Of a stretch of DNA of 64,000 bases, positions 1 to 8,651 are shown one piece after another. How positions within the stretch are numbered: the stretch's first letter is position 1; every line of letters begins with the position of its first letter. A program made the translations under genes and the position numbers. The stretch lies in contig JAPLDT010000014.1 in assembly GCA_026391315.1 (NCBI GenBank), positions 82,976 to 146,975 of the forward strand, given 5' to 3'. The stretch comes from Bacteroidia bacterium (GTDB lineage: Bacteria; Bacteroidota; Bacteroidia; Bacteroidales; Prolixibacteraceae). The notes below the pieces were generated by a model. The model was not told the origin of the DNA. It saw only the letters and a list, made by a program, of their open reading frames with translations, and did no database searches.

Positions 1-347
1 AGGAAATCGGAAGGGTCATCCTTAATTTACTGAACAATGCTTTCTATGCTGTTACCGAGAAAAAGAGGATGAATCCTGAAGGATACGAACCCACTGTTTC
101 AGTAAGTACGCAGATGATTGGTGATAAAGTTGAGATATTAGTTCATGATAACGGCAATGGGATACCTCAAAAAGAATTGGATAAAATATTTCAGCCATTC
201 TTTACCACCAAACCCACCGGGCAGGGAACCGGATTGGGATTATCGCTGAGCTATGATATTGTTAAAGCACATGGAGGAGAAATAAAAGTGGAATCGGCAG
301 AAAACGAAGGCACCGAATTTATAGTAGCAATTCCTTTAATAGCATGA
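1..347 (+). CDS. Sensor histidine kinase, C-terminal end only
   Basis: The reading frame is open from base 3, so the gene begins before the window and only its last ~114 residues are visible. They form the C-terminal half of a HATPase_c domain: the N-box (NLLNNAFYAV), a G1-type DNGNGIP motif, the FFTTKP segment and the GTGLGLSLSYDIVKAHGG G2 region. The domain binds ATP and autophosphorylates a histidine that would lie upstream, outside the window. Its stop overlaps the start of the next kinase by 4 bp (ATGA), so the two are probably translationally coupled. The DNA is nearly the same as the matching parts of the next two kinases, which points to recent duplication or gene conversion. The sensory domain cannot be seen. 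Confidence 0.93.
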   Translation, partial: EIGRVILNLLNNAFYAVTEKKRMNPEGYEPTVSVSTQMIGDKVEILVHDNGNGIPQKELDKIFQPFFTTKPTGQGTGLGLSLSYDIVKAHGGEIKVESAENEGTEFIVAIPLIA

Positions 348-3300
348 TTATGAAAGAACAAAAACAAGTATCCATGGGAAAGAGTATAAAGGAATTAAAC
401 GCTTTACTGATTCAGCAGACAGCCGAATTAGCCTTAAAAAACAGAGAACTTGAGATTGAAGCAGCTTTGGAAAGAGTACGCAGCCGTTCTTTGGCGATGC
501 ATAAAAGCGATGAACTTCAGGAAGTTATTACAGTTGTATTGGAACAATTACAGAAATTGGGAATAAAACCCGAAACAGCATACATATCTATCAATTATGA
601 GGATACTCGTGACTTCGATATGTGGTTTGCCGCCCCCGGAATTGTATATGCCCAAAAGATTCATATACCCTATTTTAAACATGCCATTTTGGATGATGTT
701 TTGATAGCGATAGATCGTGGTGATTCATTCCTTGCTTCGGACTATTCTCTGGAGGGGAAAAACAGCTTTTTTAAATATGCTTTTGAGCATTCAGATTTAA
801 AAATCATGCCTGATGATAGAAAAAAGCATATGTTGGAAAGTAAAGGATTTGCCAGATCAGTCGCCTTTTCAAAAAATTCTACGATAGGCATTCAAAACTA
901 TGAAGGGATCCCTTTTACCGACCAGGAAAATGAAATCATAAAACGATTTGCCAGAGTTTTCGAACAGGCCTATACCCGGTTTCTGGATGTAAAAAAAGCT
1001 GAAGAACAAGCCAGGGAAGCACAGATTGAATCGGCCCTGGAACGGGTGCGGGCATCTTCCCTGGCAATGCATCACAGCGATGACCTCCATCATGTAATCA
1101 AAGTAGTCTCCGATCAGTTACTATGGCTCGGTCTGTATTTTGAGGCAACACAATTTACCATCGTCAATCCGGATCGGAGCTGGGATTCGTGGCTCTCTGT
1201 TCCGCGCCAGCCATACCCTGCCAGGATTAACATTCCTTACACCGATCACAAAATGTTCCACAAAGTAGAAGATGCCATACAAAATCAAACTGATTTTTTT
1301 ACAATCGAATTGACAAAAGATGAAAAGGACAGCTTTTATACTCATTTTTTTCAAAATACGCTTGCCAGAAATACGCCGGAAGAGAGAAAACAATATATAT
1401 TGAACAGTAAGTGTTTTACTTGTTCTATTGCTTACCAAAAGAAGATTTCACTTTCACTTACCGTTCACAACTTTGAAGAAATACCATATACCGATCAGGA
1501 AAACAGCATTATAAAACGGTTTGGAAACGTATTTGAGCAAGCATATATCCGTTTCCTCGACCTGCTAAAAGCCGAAGCACAGGCAAAGGAGGCTCAGATT
1601 GAAGCAGCTTTGGAACGGGTGAGGGGCAAAGCGATGGGCATGCACAGCTCTGAAGATTTGGCGGCGACAATTCTTGCATTTTATCATGAATTAGTTGGAT
1701 TAAGCTCAGTGCCCATCATTCGTTGTGGCGCCGGATTGCTCAACAAGGAAAATTGTATCGTAGATATTTCTTCCATCAGTAAAACTAGTGCAGGAGATCT
1801 GGTAGAAGCCATAGGGAAAATCGATATGAGTGGACATCCAATGTTAAAAAACGCATATGACCATTGTATATTACAGGAAGAGTATCACCACATTTTGCGA
1901 GGCAACGAAATTAAAGTGTATTATCAATACGCGCGAAAACAGATTGCGTTTCCTGATTATTCCGATGATGTAGTCCAGTTTGCTTATTTTCTGATGTTCA
2001 AAGAGGGTTCATTTTATGTTTTTACTGAAAATGAATTATCGGAACAGGAGTTACAAATCTACCGTAGATTTATGTCTGTGCTCAGCCTTACCTACAAACG
2101 ATACAAAGATTTGAAAGATGCGGAGGAGCGTACACGCATCGCGGTAAAGGAAGCATCCCTCGACCGGGTACGTGCAGAGATTGCGTCCATGCGACATGCC
2201 GATGACCTGCAACGCATCACGCCTTTAGTCTGGAGGGAGTTACTGGCCTTAGGGGTACCTTTTTTCAGATGTGGTGTCATGATCATGGATGAAAAGGAGG
2301 AGATGGTTCGGTTTTATTTATCAACACCTGATGGTAAGTCACTGGCAGCGCTAAACCTGGAAACTAATAGTCTTGCTATCACACGGAATGGCGTAGATCA
2401 TTGGCGTCGGCAAAAGGTTTACACTGAAACCTGGAATAAGGAACAATTCATCGGTTTTATGAAACCCCTGATGGCGCAGGGACAAATACAAACTGCTGCT
2501 ACTTACCAGGGCGGGGAAGAACCTCCCGAGTCGTTAACACTTCAGTTTGTTCCATTTCCACAAGGAATGTTGTATGTAGGCAGCTCCAAACCACTTACTT
2601 CCGCAGAGATTGAACCGGTAAAGGCGCTCGCAGATGCCTTCTCGGTGGCATATTCCCGCTACGAAGACTTTACCAATCTGGAAGCAGCCAAAGCCCTGGT
2701 GGAAGAGACGTTGCATGATCTGCGCACTACACAAACCCAATTAGTGCAATCTGAGAAAATGGCCTCTCTGGGCGAGCTTACTGCCGGCATTGCCCATGAA
2801 ATACAGAATCCATTAAATTTTGTCAATAACTTCTCGGAAGTAAATTCTGAATTAATTGGTGAGATGGAAGAGGAGATCGACAAAGGAAACCTGGATGAAG
2901 CCAAGAAGATTGCGAAAGATATCCGGGAAAATCAGCAGAAAATCAATCTGCATGGCAAAAGAGCCGATTCCATTGTCAAAGGGATGCTGCAACATAGCCG
3001 TAGCAGCAGCGGATTAAAGGAGCCTACAGATATCAATTTCCTTGCGGATGAATTCCTGAGACTTTCCTACCACGGTTTGAGGGCAAAGGATAAAGCATTC
3101 AATGTCAGCTTAAAAACTAATTTTGACAGTTCAATCGGGAAAATAAATGTCGTACCGGAGGAAATCGGAAGGGTCATCCTGAATTTACTGAACAATGCTT
3201 TTTATGCCGTTTCAGAGAAAAAGAGGATCAATCCTGAAGGATACGAACCCAAAGTTTCAGTAAGCACACAGATGGTTGGTGATAAGGTTGAAATAAGAAT

Positions 3301-3502
3301 ACGGGATAACGGCAATGGGATACTTCAAAAAGTATTGGATAAGATCTTTCAACCGTTCTTTACCACCAAACCTGCAGGGCAAGGAACAGGATTAGGACTG
3401 AGTATGAGTTATGATATTATCAAAGCGCACGGTGGTGAATTGAAAGTGCAAACAAAAGAGGGTGATGGAAGTGAGTTTATTATTCAGTTAAGTAATTATT
3501 AA
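344..3502 (+). CDS. Histidine kinase with four tandem sensory modules
   Basis: A 1052-residue soluble-looking kinase with no signal peptide or obvious membrane segment. After a short N-terminal coiled coil (about 13-40) come four repeats of ~185-195 residues, starting near residues 40, 227, 418 and 602. Each opens with an E-A-A/S-L-E/D-R-V-R linker followed by a MH/R-x-S/A-D/E-D/E-L helix, then a GAF-like fold is likely. The first two are most alike (both contain a TDQEN-I-KRF motif). A coiled coil near 780 leads to the HisKA segment GELTAGIAHEIQNPLNF, with phospho-acceptor His818, and a HATPase domain to the end. It presumably senses a cytoplasmic signal and phosphorylates one of the two receiver proteins downstream. 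It sits 1 bp from the next kinase gene. The GAF assignment of the repeats is an inference. Confidence 0.9.
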   Translation: MIMKEQKQVSMGKSIKELNALLIQQTAELALKNRELEIEAALERVRSRSLAMHKSDELQEVITVVLEQLQKLGIKPETAYISINYEDTRDFDMWFAAPGIVYAQKIHIPYFKHAILDDVLIAIDRGDSFLASDYSLEGKNSFFKYAFEHSDLKIMPDDRKKHMLESKGFARSVAFSKNSTIGIQNYEGIPFTDQENEIIKRFARVFEQAYTRFLDVKKAEEQAREAQIESALERVRASSLAMHHSDDLHHVIKVVSDQLLWLGLYFEATQFTIVNPDRSWDSWLSVPRQPYPARINIPYTDHKMFHKVEDAIQNQTDFFTIELTKDEKDSFYTHFFQNTLARNTPEERKQYILNSKCFTCSIAYQKKISLSLTVHNFEEIPYTDQENSIIKRFGNVFEQAYIRFLDLLKAEAQAKEAQIEAALERVRGKAMGMHSSEDLAATILAFYHELVGLSSVPIIRCGAGLLNKENCIVDISSISKTSAGDLVEAIGKIDMSGHPMLKNAYDHCILQEEYHHILRGNEIKVYYQYARKQIAFPDYSDDVVQFAYFLMFKEGSFYVFTENELSEQELQIYRRFMSVLSLTYKRYKDLKDAEERTRIAVKEASLDRVRAEIASMRHADDLQRITPLVWRELLALGVPFFRCGVMIMDEKEEMVRFYLSTPDGKSLAALNLETNSLAITRNGVDHWRRQKVYTETWNKEQFIGFMKPLMAQGQIQTAATYQGGEEPPESLTLQFVPFPQGMLYVGSSKPLTSAEIEPVKALADAFSVAYSRYEDFTNLEAAKALVEETLHDLRTTQTQLVQSEKMASLGELTAGIAHEIQNPLNFVNNFSEVNSELIGEMEEEIDKGNLDEAKKIAKDIRENQQKINLHGKRADSIVKGMLQHSRSSSGLKEPTDINFLADEFLRLSYHGLRAKDKAFNVSLKTNFDSSIGKINVVPEEIGRVILNLLNNAFYAVSEKKRINPEGYEPKVSVSTQMVGDKVEIRIRDNGNGILQKVLDKIFQPFFTTKPAGQGTGLGLSMSYDIIKAHGGELKVQTKEGDGSEFIIQLSNY

Positions 3503-3503
3503 A

Positions 3504-5747
3504 ATGTTTTCGATGAAACTAATCAAGCAATTACTATTAGTCATACTTGTCTTTTCAGCACAGAATATCCTTGCCCAGGAAAATGGCTCACTTTTTCTTT
3601 CTGCTGAAACGCTTAAGAAAACTGCTTTATCATTTGGCGTTGAACAAGCATATGTTGAATACTCTCACCCTGACTGTTTCAGTACTGCCAATTGGAAATA
3701 TCATCCGGGAGATGATAAGGCATGGAAGGAAACGGCATTCAATGATAGCAGTTGGAAGCTTTTTCATACAGATTTCAACCTGGATAGTATTCCAAAAGGC
3801 GAATGGCAAGGGATTGGCTGGTTCAGACTTAAACTTGTGATTGATTCCAATCTTTATGACCAATCGCTTGCTTTGGTGATGACTCAATTCGGAGCTTCTG
3901 AGATTTATTTTGATGGAAAATTAGTAAACCAATATGGTATTCCATCCAAAGATCCATTCCTTGAGAAAACTTTTCGTCCTTTGAATTTTCAACCAGTCAT
4001 TGTGTCGCTGGATGAAAAATCGGAACATCTGCTTGCAGTGAGGTATTCCTTCCATCAAGCTCAATCATTGTTAGATAAATATAACAAAAAATATTTATTT
4101 AAGACCCTCCATTTTGGATATCCAGGATTCATGATGAATATCGGAAGTTCAAAAGGCGCAGTTAAACTATTTGGAGATTCGTTGTTTAAAAACCTTTTGC
4201 TCGCCATAATTACTTTCATTGCCTTGTTATTGATTGGTATTTTTCATACTTCCTTTTTTATATTTTATTCCAGTGACCGTTCCAATTTATACCTTGCAAT
4301 TTTCAACTTTACAGTTGCTGCTTTTAGCTTTTCCGAATGGTTGCCATCCTATTCACACCTGAGCCTGCAGGCAGCGATTTTGAACAATTTATTTGCTGGT
4401 ATTATTTGGAATTTCTGGTTGCCGGTATCTATGCTTGCGTATTATTCAGTGTTTTACAGGAAATTACCCTGGCATGTATGGATATATTTCGCGGTAATTC
4501 TATTTATGTTTTCTGATTTGATTTTTAATTCCACTATTAGTTATCCAATTTATAAATGGTTTATGTATGTCGCATTTGCTGATATGCTGAGATTATTTGT
4601 AAAGTCGGTAATAAATCGTGAAAAAAATGTGTGGATTGTTGGTGTCGGAGTAATACTGAGTCAATCTTGCTGGATGTTATATTTAAATTCTACTGTAGAC
4701 TGGATTAATACGGAGTTCATTGTTTATTGCATTTTACTGGTTGTTCCTGTTTCATTGTTAATATTTAATGCAAGCCGTACTGCGGAAACAAGTAAAAGTT
4801 TGGAAAAGCAATTGGTAGAAGTAACGCGCCTATCAGACCTTTCACTAACAAAAGAAAGGGAAAAACAACAAATATTGACTTCTCAAAAAAGTGTACTCGA
4901 ACATCAGGTGAACGAACGCACAGCTGACCTAAATCAGTCGCTGGAAGATTTGAAATCCACCCAGTCACAACTTATCCAGTCCGAAAAAATGGCCTCCCTC
5001 GGCGAACTTACTGCCGGCATTGCCCATGAAATACAGAATCCATTAAACTTTGTCAACAACTTCTCGGAAGTGAATACTGAGCTAATTGGCGAGATGGAAG
5101 AGGAGATCGACAAAGGAAACCTAGATGAAGCGAAGAAAATTGCGAAAGATATCCGGGAAAATCAGCAAAAGATTAATCAGCATGGCAAACGGGCCGACAG
5201 CATTGTGAAGGGAATGTTGCAGCATAGCCGCAGCAGCAGTGGTATAAAGGAGCTTACAGATATCAATTTACTGGCAGATGAATTTCTGCGACTCTCTTAC
5301 CACGGTCTAAGGGCTAAGGATAAATCATTCAATGCAAGTTTAAAAACAGATTTTGACCCTGCAGTCGGGAAAATTAGAGTAGTAACAGAAGAAATTGGAA
5401 GAGTTATCCTAAATTTACTGAACAATGCATTTTATGCTGTCACAGAAAGAAAGAAGCTAAACGCGGAAGGATACGAACCCACTGTTACAATTGGTACAAA
5501 AATGGTTGGAGATCGGATCGAAATTAGAGTCAGCGATAACGGCTATGGCATACCTCAAAAAGTATTGGATAAGATCTTTCAACCATTCTTTACCACCAAA
5601 CCCACCGGGCAGGGAACCGGATTGGGCTTGTCGTTGAGTTATGATATAATTACCAAGGGTCATGATGGCCAACTGATGGTTGAAACGAACGAAGGTGTGG
5701 GATCAACTTTTATTATTAATTTGCCTTATAATAACCAAACATTATGA
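3504..5747 (+). CDS. Membrane histidine kinase with 7TM sensor
   Basis: A 747-residue inner-membrane sensor kinase. Residues 1-25 are a signal peptide. Residues ~45-215 form a periplasmic beta-rich region resembling the galactose-binding-like fold of 7TMR-DISM receptors (for example W-x-x-IGWFRLKL). About seven membrane helices lie between ~228 and 425, then a coiled coil (~430-490). The HisKA motif GIAHEIQNPLNF carries phospho-acceptor His508, and the HATPase domain has N-box NLLNNAFYAV, DNGYGIP and GTGLGLSLSYDI. Start at 3504 gives MFSMKL; an ATG at 3513 is an equally good start. The stop overlaps the next regulator gene by 4 bp, so that receiver is the likely direct partner. Kinase core DNA is almost identical to that of the two upstream kinases although the sensors are unrelated. 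Confidence 0.93.
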   Translation: MFSMKLIKQLLLVILVFSAQNILAQENGSLFLSAETLKKTALSFGVEQAYVEYSHPDCFSTANWKYHPGDDKAWKETAFNDSSWKLFHTDFNLDSIPKGEWQGIGWFRLKLVIDSNLYDQSLALVMTQFGASEIYFDGKLVNQYGIPSKDPFLEKTFRPLNFQPVIVSLDEKSEHLLAVRYSFHQAQSLLDKYNKKYLFKTLHFGYPGFMMNIGSSKGAVKLFGDSLFKNLLLAIITFIALLLIGIFHTSFFIFYSSDRSNLYLAIFNFTVAAFSFSEWLPSYSHLSLQAAILNNLFAGIIWNFWLPVSMLAYYSVFYRKLPWHVWIYFAVILFMFSDLIFNSTISYPIYKWFMYVAFADMLRLFVKSVINREKNVWIVGVGVILSQSCWMLYLNSTVDWINTEFIVYCILLVVPVSLLIFNASRTAETSKSLEKQLVEVTRLSDLSLTKEREKQQILTSQKSVLEHQVNERTADLNQSLEDLKSTQSQLIQSEKMASLGELTAGIAHEIQNPLNFVNNFSEVNTELIGEMEEEIDKGNLDEAKKIAKDIRENQQKINQHGKRADSIVKGMLQHSRSSSGIKELTDINLLADEFLRLSYHGLRAKDKSFNASLKTDFDPAVGKIRVVTEEIGRVILNLLNNAFYAVTERKKLNAEGYEPTVTIGTKMVGDRIEIRVSDNGYGIPQKVLDKIFQPFFTTKPTGQGTGLGLSLSYDIITKGHDGQLMVETNEGVGSTFIINLPYNNQTL

Positions 5748-6124
5748 AAAAAATTCTGGTTGTAGACGATGAACGGGATATTCAAATGCTTTTTGAACAG
5801 CATTTCAGAAAGGAAATAAAAAGTGGAGAAATGGAATTTAGCTTCTCTTTCTCCGGAGAAGAAGCTTTGGAATTTATGAAAAACCCGGAACATAAAGCTA
5901 TTCTAATATTGTCTGACATCAATATGCCTGGCATGAGCGGACTCGAATTACTCAAGCACATAAAAGAAAAATACGAAAAACCGCCTCCGGTTGTTATGAT
6001 GATTACTGCCTATGGCGATGGTGAAAATTACAATCTGGCCATGAAATTGGGGGCGGATGATTTTTTAACCAAGCCATTGGACTTTAGCTCACTCAAAGAA
6101 AAATTAAAAACAATGGTCCTATGA
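5744..6124 (+). CDS. CheY-like single-domain response regulator
   Basis: A 126-residue stand-alone receiver domain. The acidic pocket is D8/D9 in VVDDE, the phospho-acceptor is Asp58 in ILSDINMPGMSG, the switch Thr is in MITAYGD and the conserved Lys is in FLTKPLD near residue 109. No DNA-binding or enzymatic output domain follows, so it acts through protein contacts or as a phosphate relay. It overlaps the upstream membrane kinase by 4 bp and the downstream receiver-cyclase by 4 bp, so all three are probably made together. Confidence 0.95.
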   Translation: MKKILVVDDERDIQMLFEQHFRKEIKSGEMEFSFSFSGEEALEFMKNPEHKAILILSDINMPGMSGLELLKHIKEKYEKPPPVVMMITAYGDGENYNLAMKLGADDFLTKPLDFSSLKEKLKTMVL

Positions 6125-7152
6125 TTAAGATTCTAATTGTCGATGATGAGACAGATTTAGAGATCCTCATCCGGCAGAAATTTCGCAAAAAAATCAGGGA
6201 ACAGTATTATGAATTCTTCTTTGCGGTGAATGGCAATGATGCTCTGAAAAAAATGCAGGAGTATCCTGATGTGGAGATTGTATTAAGCGACATCAACATG
6301 CCGGAAATGGATGGTTTGACGCTACTTACAAAGCTCAATGAGACCAATCCTCTTGTGAAAACTGTGATGGTTTCGGCTTATGGAGATATGGAAAATATCC
6401 GCAAAGCTATGAACCGGGGCGCCTTTGACTTTGTAACCAAACCGGTGGATTTTGAAGACCTCGAACTAACCATGGAGAAGACGATTCAGCATGTGAATCT
6501 TATCAGGGAAACTTTGAAAGCGATCAAAGAGAACAATATTCTAAAAATGTATGTGGATGAGAATGTGCTCAATTTTATGGGCAGCAGAGAATTCGAGACC
6601 TCTATCATGGTCAATGAGACCGTTGAGGCGACCGTAGCCTTTATTGACATTTGCAGTTTTACTTCCATCAGTGAAAGAGAGTCACCCAATAAAGTGGTGG
6701 CACTGTTAAACAAATATTTCGACCTGATGGTCAAGGAGATTATCGCGCAGCAAGGTATCGTTGATAAGTTCATGGGAGACTGCGTAATGGCTGTATTCAA
6801 AGGATCCTACCATATCGATCGGGCTATTGACGCCTGCCTCGCCATCCGTACCACGATAGAAGAGTTGGAAGGTGAAAGTGATTTCTTCCCAAAGGTTGCT
6901 ATCGGGATCAACAGCGGCGAAATGATTTCGGGCAATATTGGCTCTGCTACCTTGCGAAGATTGGATTATACCGTGATTGGGGACACTGTGAATATAGCCC
7001 AACGATTGCAAAGAGCTGCGGGTGTTGGTCAGATCGTCATTTCAGAGGCTGGTTACGAAAAAATAAAACAATCCTTCAACTGTAAACTGATAGGTCCGGC
7101 TGTATTGAAAAACAAGGCAGAAGAGGTATTGCTTTATGAAGTACTGAATTAA
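6121..7152 (+). CDS. Response regulator with class III adenylate cyclase domain
   Basis: A 343-residue soluble protein. Residues 1-120 are a receiver domain with phospho-acceptor Asp57 (VLSDINMPEMDG) and Lys107 in VTKPVD. After a helical linker, residues ~165-343 form a class III nucleotidyl cyclase. Visible catalytic residues are metal-binding Asp176 (FIDICSFTSIS) and Asp220 (DKFMGDCVMAVF), purine-selecting Lys216 and Thr284, and transition-state Asn291 and Arg295 in DTVNIAQRL. A Lys/Thr pair is the pattern of cyanobacterial CyaC-type adenylate cyclases, so the product is predicted to be cAMP, made when the receiver is phosphorylated. It overlaps the CheY-like gene by 4 bp and is followed after 20 bp by an HD/YitT fusion. 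Confidence 0.93.
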   Translation: MIKILIVDDETDLEILIRQKFRKKIREQYYEFFFAVNGNDALKKMQEYPDVEIVLSDINMPEMDGLTLLTKLNETNPLVKTVMVSAYGDMENIRKAMNRGAFDFVTKPVDFEDLELTMEKTIQHVNLIRETLKAIKENNILKMYVDENVLNFMGSREFETSIMVNETVEATVAFIDICSFTSISERESPNKVVALLNKYFDLMVKEIIAQQGIVDKFMGDCVMAVFKGSYHIDRAIDACLAIRTTIEELEGESDFFPKVAIGINSGEMISGNIGSATLRRLDYTVIGDTVNIAQRLQRAAGVGQIVISEAGYEKIKQSFNCKLIGPAVLKNKAEEVLLYEVLN

Positions 7153-7172
7153 AATTTTAATTTTGATTGACC

Positions 7173-8633
7173 ATGCAATATGATCAAGTGCATTCCTTCC
7201 TGATACAAAAACTAGAGAATGGTTTACCTGCTTATCTTACTTACCATGACGCCGGTCACACCAAGAATGTTATTGAGGCTGCCGGGCATCTTGCAATTGC
7301 GGAAAACATCTCCGGTAATGATTTGGTTCTGCTGAAGACGGCTGCCTTGTTTCATGATGCAGGTTATATGCAAGTTTACAAAGGGCATGAAGAGATCTCC
7401 TGCAATATGGCCAAAAAACACCTTCCTGATTATGGATATTCTACTGATCAGATAGAAACCATTTGCCGCTTGATTTTAGCTACACGGTGGCCTTCCAAGC
7501 CATCGGATCTGCTGGAAAAGATACTGTGCGATGCAGATATGTATTATCTTGGAACAGAACATTATTCTTTTTATGCGGATAAATTATACCAGGAACTGAA
7601 GAAGATTGGTGCAGTTAAAACGAATGTTGACTGGTTGCTGCGGCAGGTAGAATTTTTAAACGAACATAAATATCATACAAAAACCGCTCTTAGGGAGAGG
7701 GAAACACAAAAACAAAAAATTTTGCATAATCTTAAATTAGAACTTGAATCCTCGTTTTCCGCTTCTGATAAAATGAAACCTACTGAGATTTTTCAGGATG
7801 TTTTGCTGATATTGATTGGTGTTATATTTGCCGGATATGCACTTAAGGGATTCTTGGTACCCAACCATTTTTTCGATGGAGGTATTACAGGAATTTCGTT
7901 GCTTGTTCATGATTTGTATGATTTCAACCTGGCAATCGTAATCATTCTCCTGAACTTGCCATTCGTCATGGTTAGTTTCTTTACCATTAGTCATAGGTTT
8001 GCTTTATGGACCCTCATTAGTGTTGTATTATTGGGCGTTTGTCTGACATTGCTCCCCAGCGTGGCTCTCACCAACGACAAACTATTGATTTCCATCTTCG
8101 GAGGGGTATTTCTTGGCATCGGCGTCGGCCTGATCATGCGGGCAGGCGCTGCTTTGGATGGCATCGAAGTACTGGCCCTCTACACTTTGAAACGGACCTC
8201 CTTCACCATCACTGAAATTATCATGGGCATTAACATCCTCATCTTTAGTGTTGCCGCATTTAAATTTGGGATCGAAACTGCGCTCTATTCTGTGTTGACC
8301 TATTTCTCAGCAACGCGCTGTATCGACTATGTGGTGGAGGGGATACAGGCGTATACCGGTGTGACCATCATCTCAGGGAAAAGCGAAATGATAAAATATC
8401 AACTTGTCAACGACCTTGGCCGGGGAATCACCGTATACAAGGGAGAGCGAGGTTTTCTTCCGGGTAAATTTGAGATCAGTGCAGATTGTGATATTATATT
8501 TACTGTGATTACAAGGCTGGAATTAAGGAAGTTGAAGAACCTTGTTTATAATTTGGATCCCAACGCCTTTGTTTTTGCCAATACCATCAGGGAGGCTTCC
8601 GGAGGAGTTATCAATCGGAGGCATCACCATTAA
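7173..8633 (+). CDS. HD-domain hydrolase fused to YitT-family membrane protein
   Basis: An unusual two-part protein of ~486 residues. The N-terminal ~190 residues are an HD metal-dependent phosphohydrolase domain: with the Met at 7173 as residue 1, His29 (DAGH), His61-Asp62 (FHDAGY), His72 (GHEE) and the CDADMYYLG segment. From about residue 200 the protein is a YitT-type (DUF161) membrane domain of five to six helices (GFLVPNHFFDGGITGISLL; RAGAALDGIEVLAL) ending in a DUF2179-like cytoplasmic domain (residues ~400-475, with GITVYKGERGF). YitT proteins have no firmly established substrate. The ATG at 7173 is preferred over a TTG at 7167. The gene lies 20 bp after the cyclase and 18 bp before PPK2, so the HD domain may act on a nucleotide produced in this operon; that is inference. 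Confidence 0.9.
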   Translation: MQYDQVHSFLIQKLENGLPAYLTYHDAGHTKNVIEAAGHLAIAENISGNDLVLLKTAALFHDAGYMQVYKGHEEISCNMAKKHLPDYGYSTDQIETICRLILATRWPSKPSDLLEKILCDADMYYLGTEHYSFYADKLYQELKKIGAVKTNVDWLLRQVEFLNEHKYHTKTALRERETQKQKILHNLKLELESSFSASDKMKPTEIFQDVLLILIGVIFAGYALKGFLVPNHFFDGGITGISLLVHDLYDFNLAIVIILLNLPFVMVSFFTISHRFALWTLISVVLLGVCLTLLPSVALTNDKLLISIFGGVFLGIGVGLIMRAGAALDGIEVLALYTLKRTSFTITEIIMGINILIFSVAAFKFGIETALYSVLTYFSATRCIDYVVEGIQAYTGVTIISGKSEMIKYQLVNDLGRGITVYKGERGFLPGKFEISADCDIIFTVITRLELRKLKNLVYNLDPNAFVFANTIREASGGVINRRHHH

Positions 8634-8651
8634 TTTTACTAATATTTTAGT

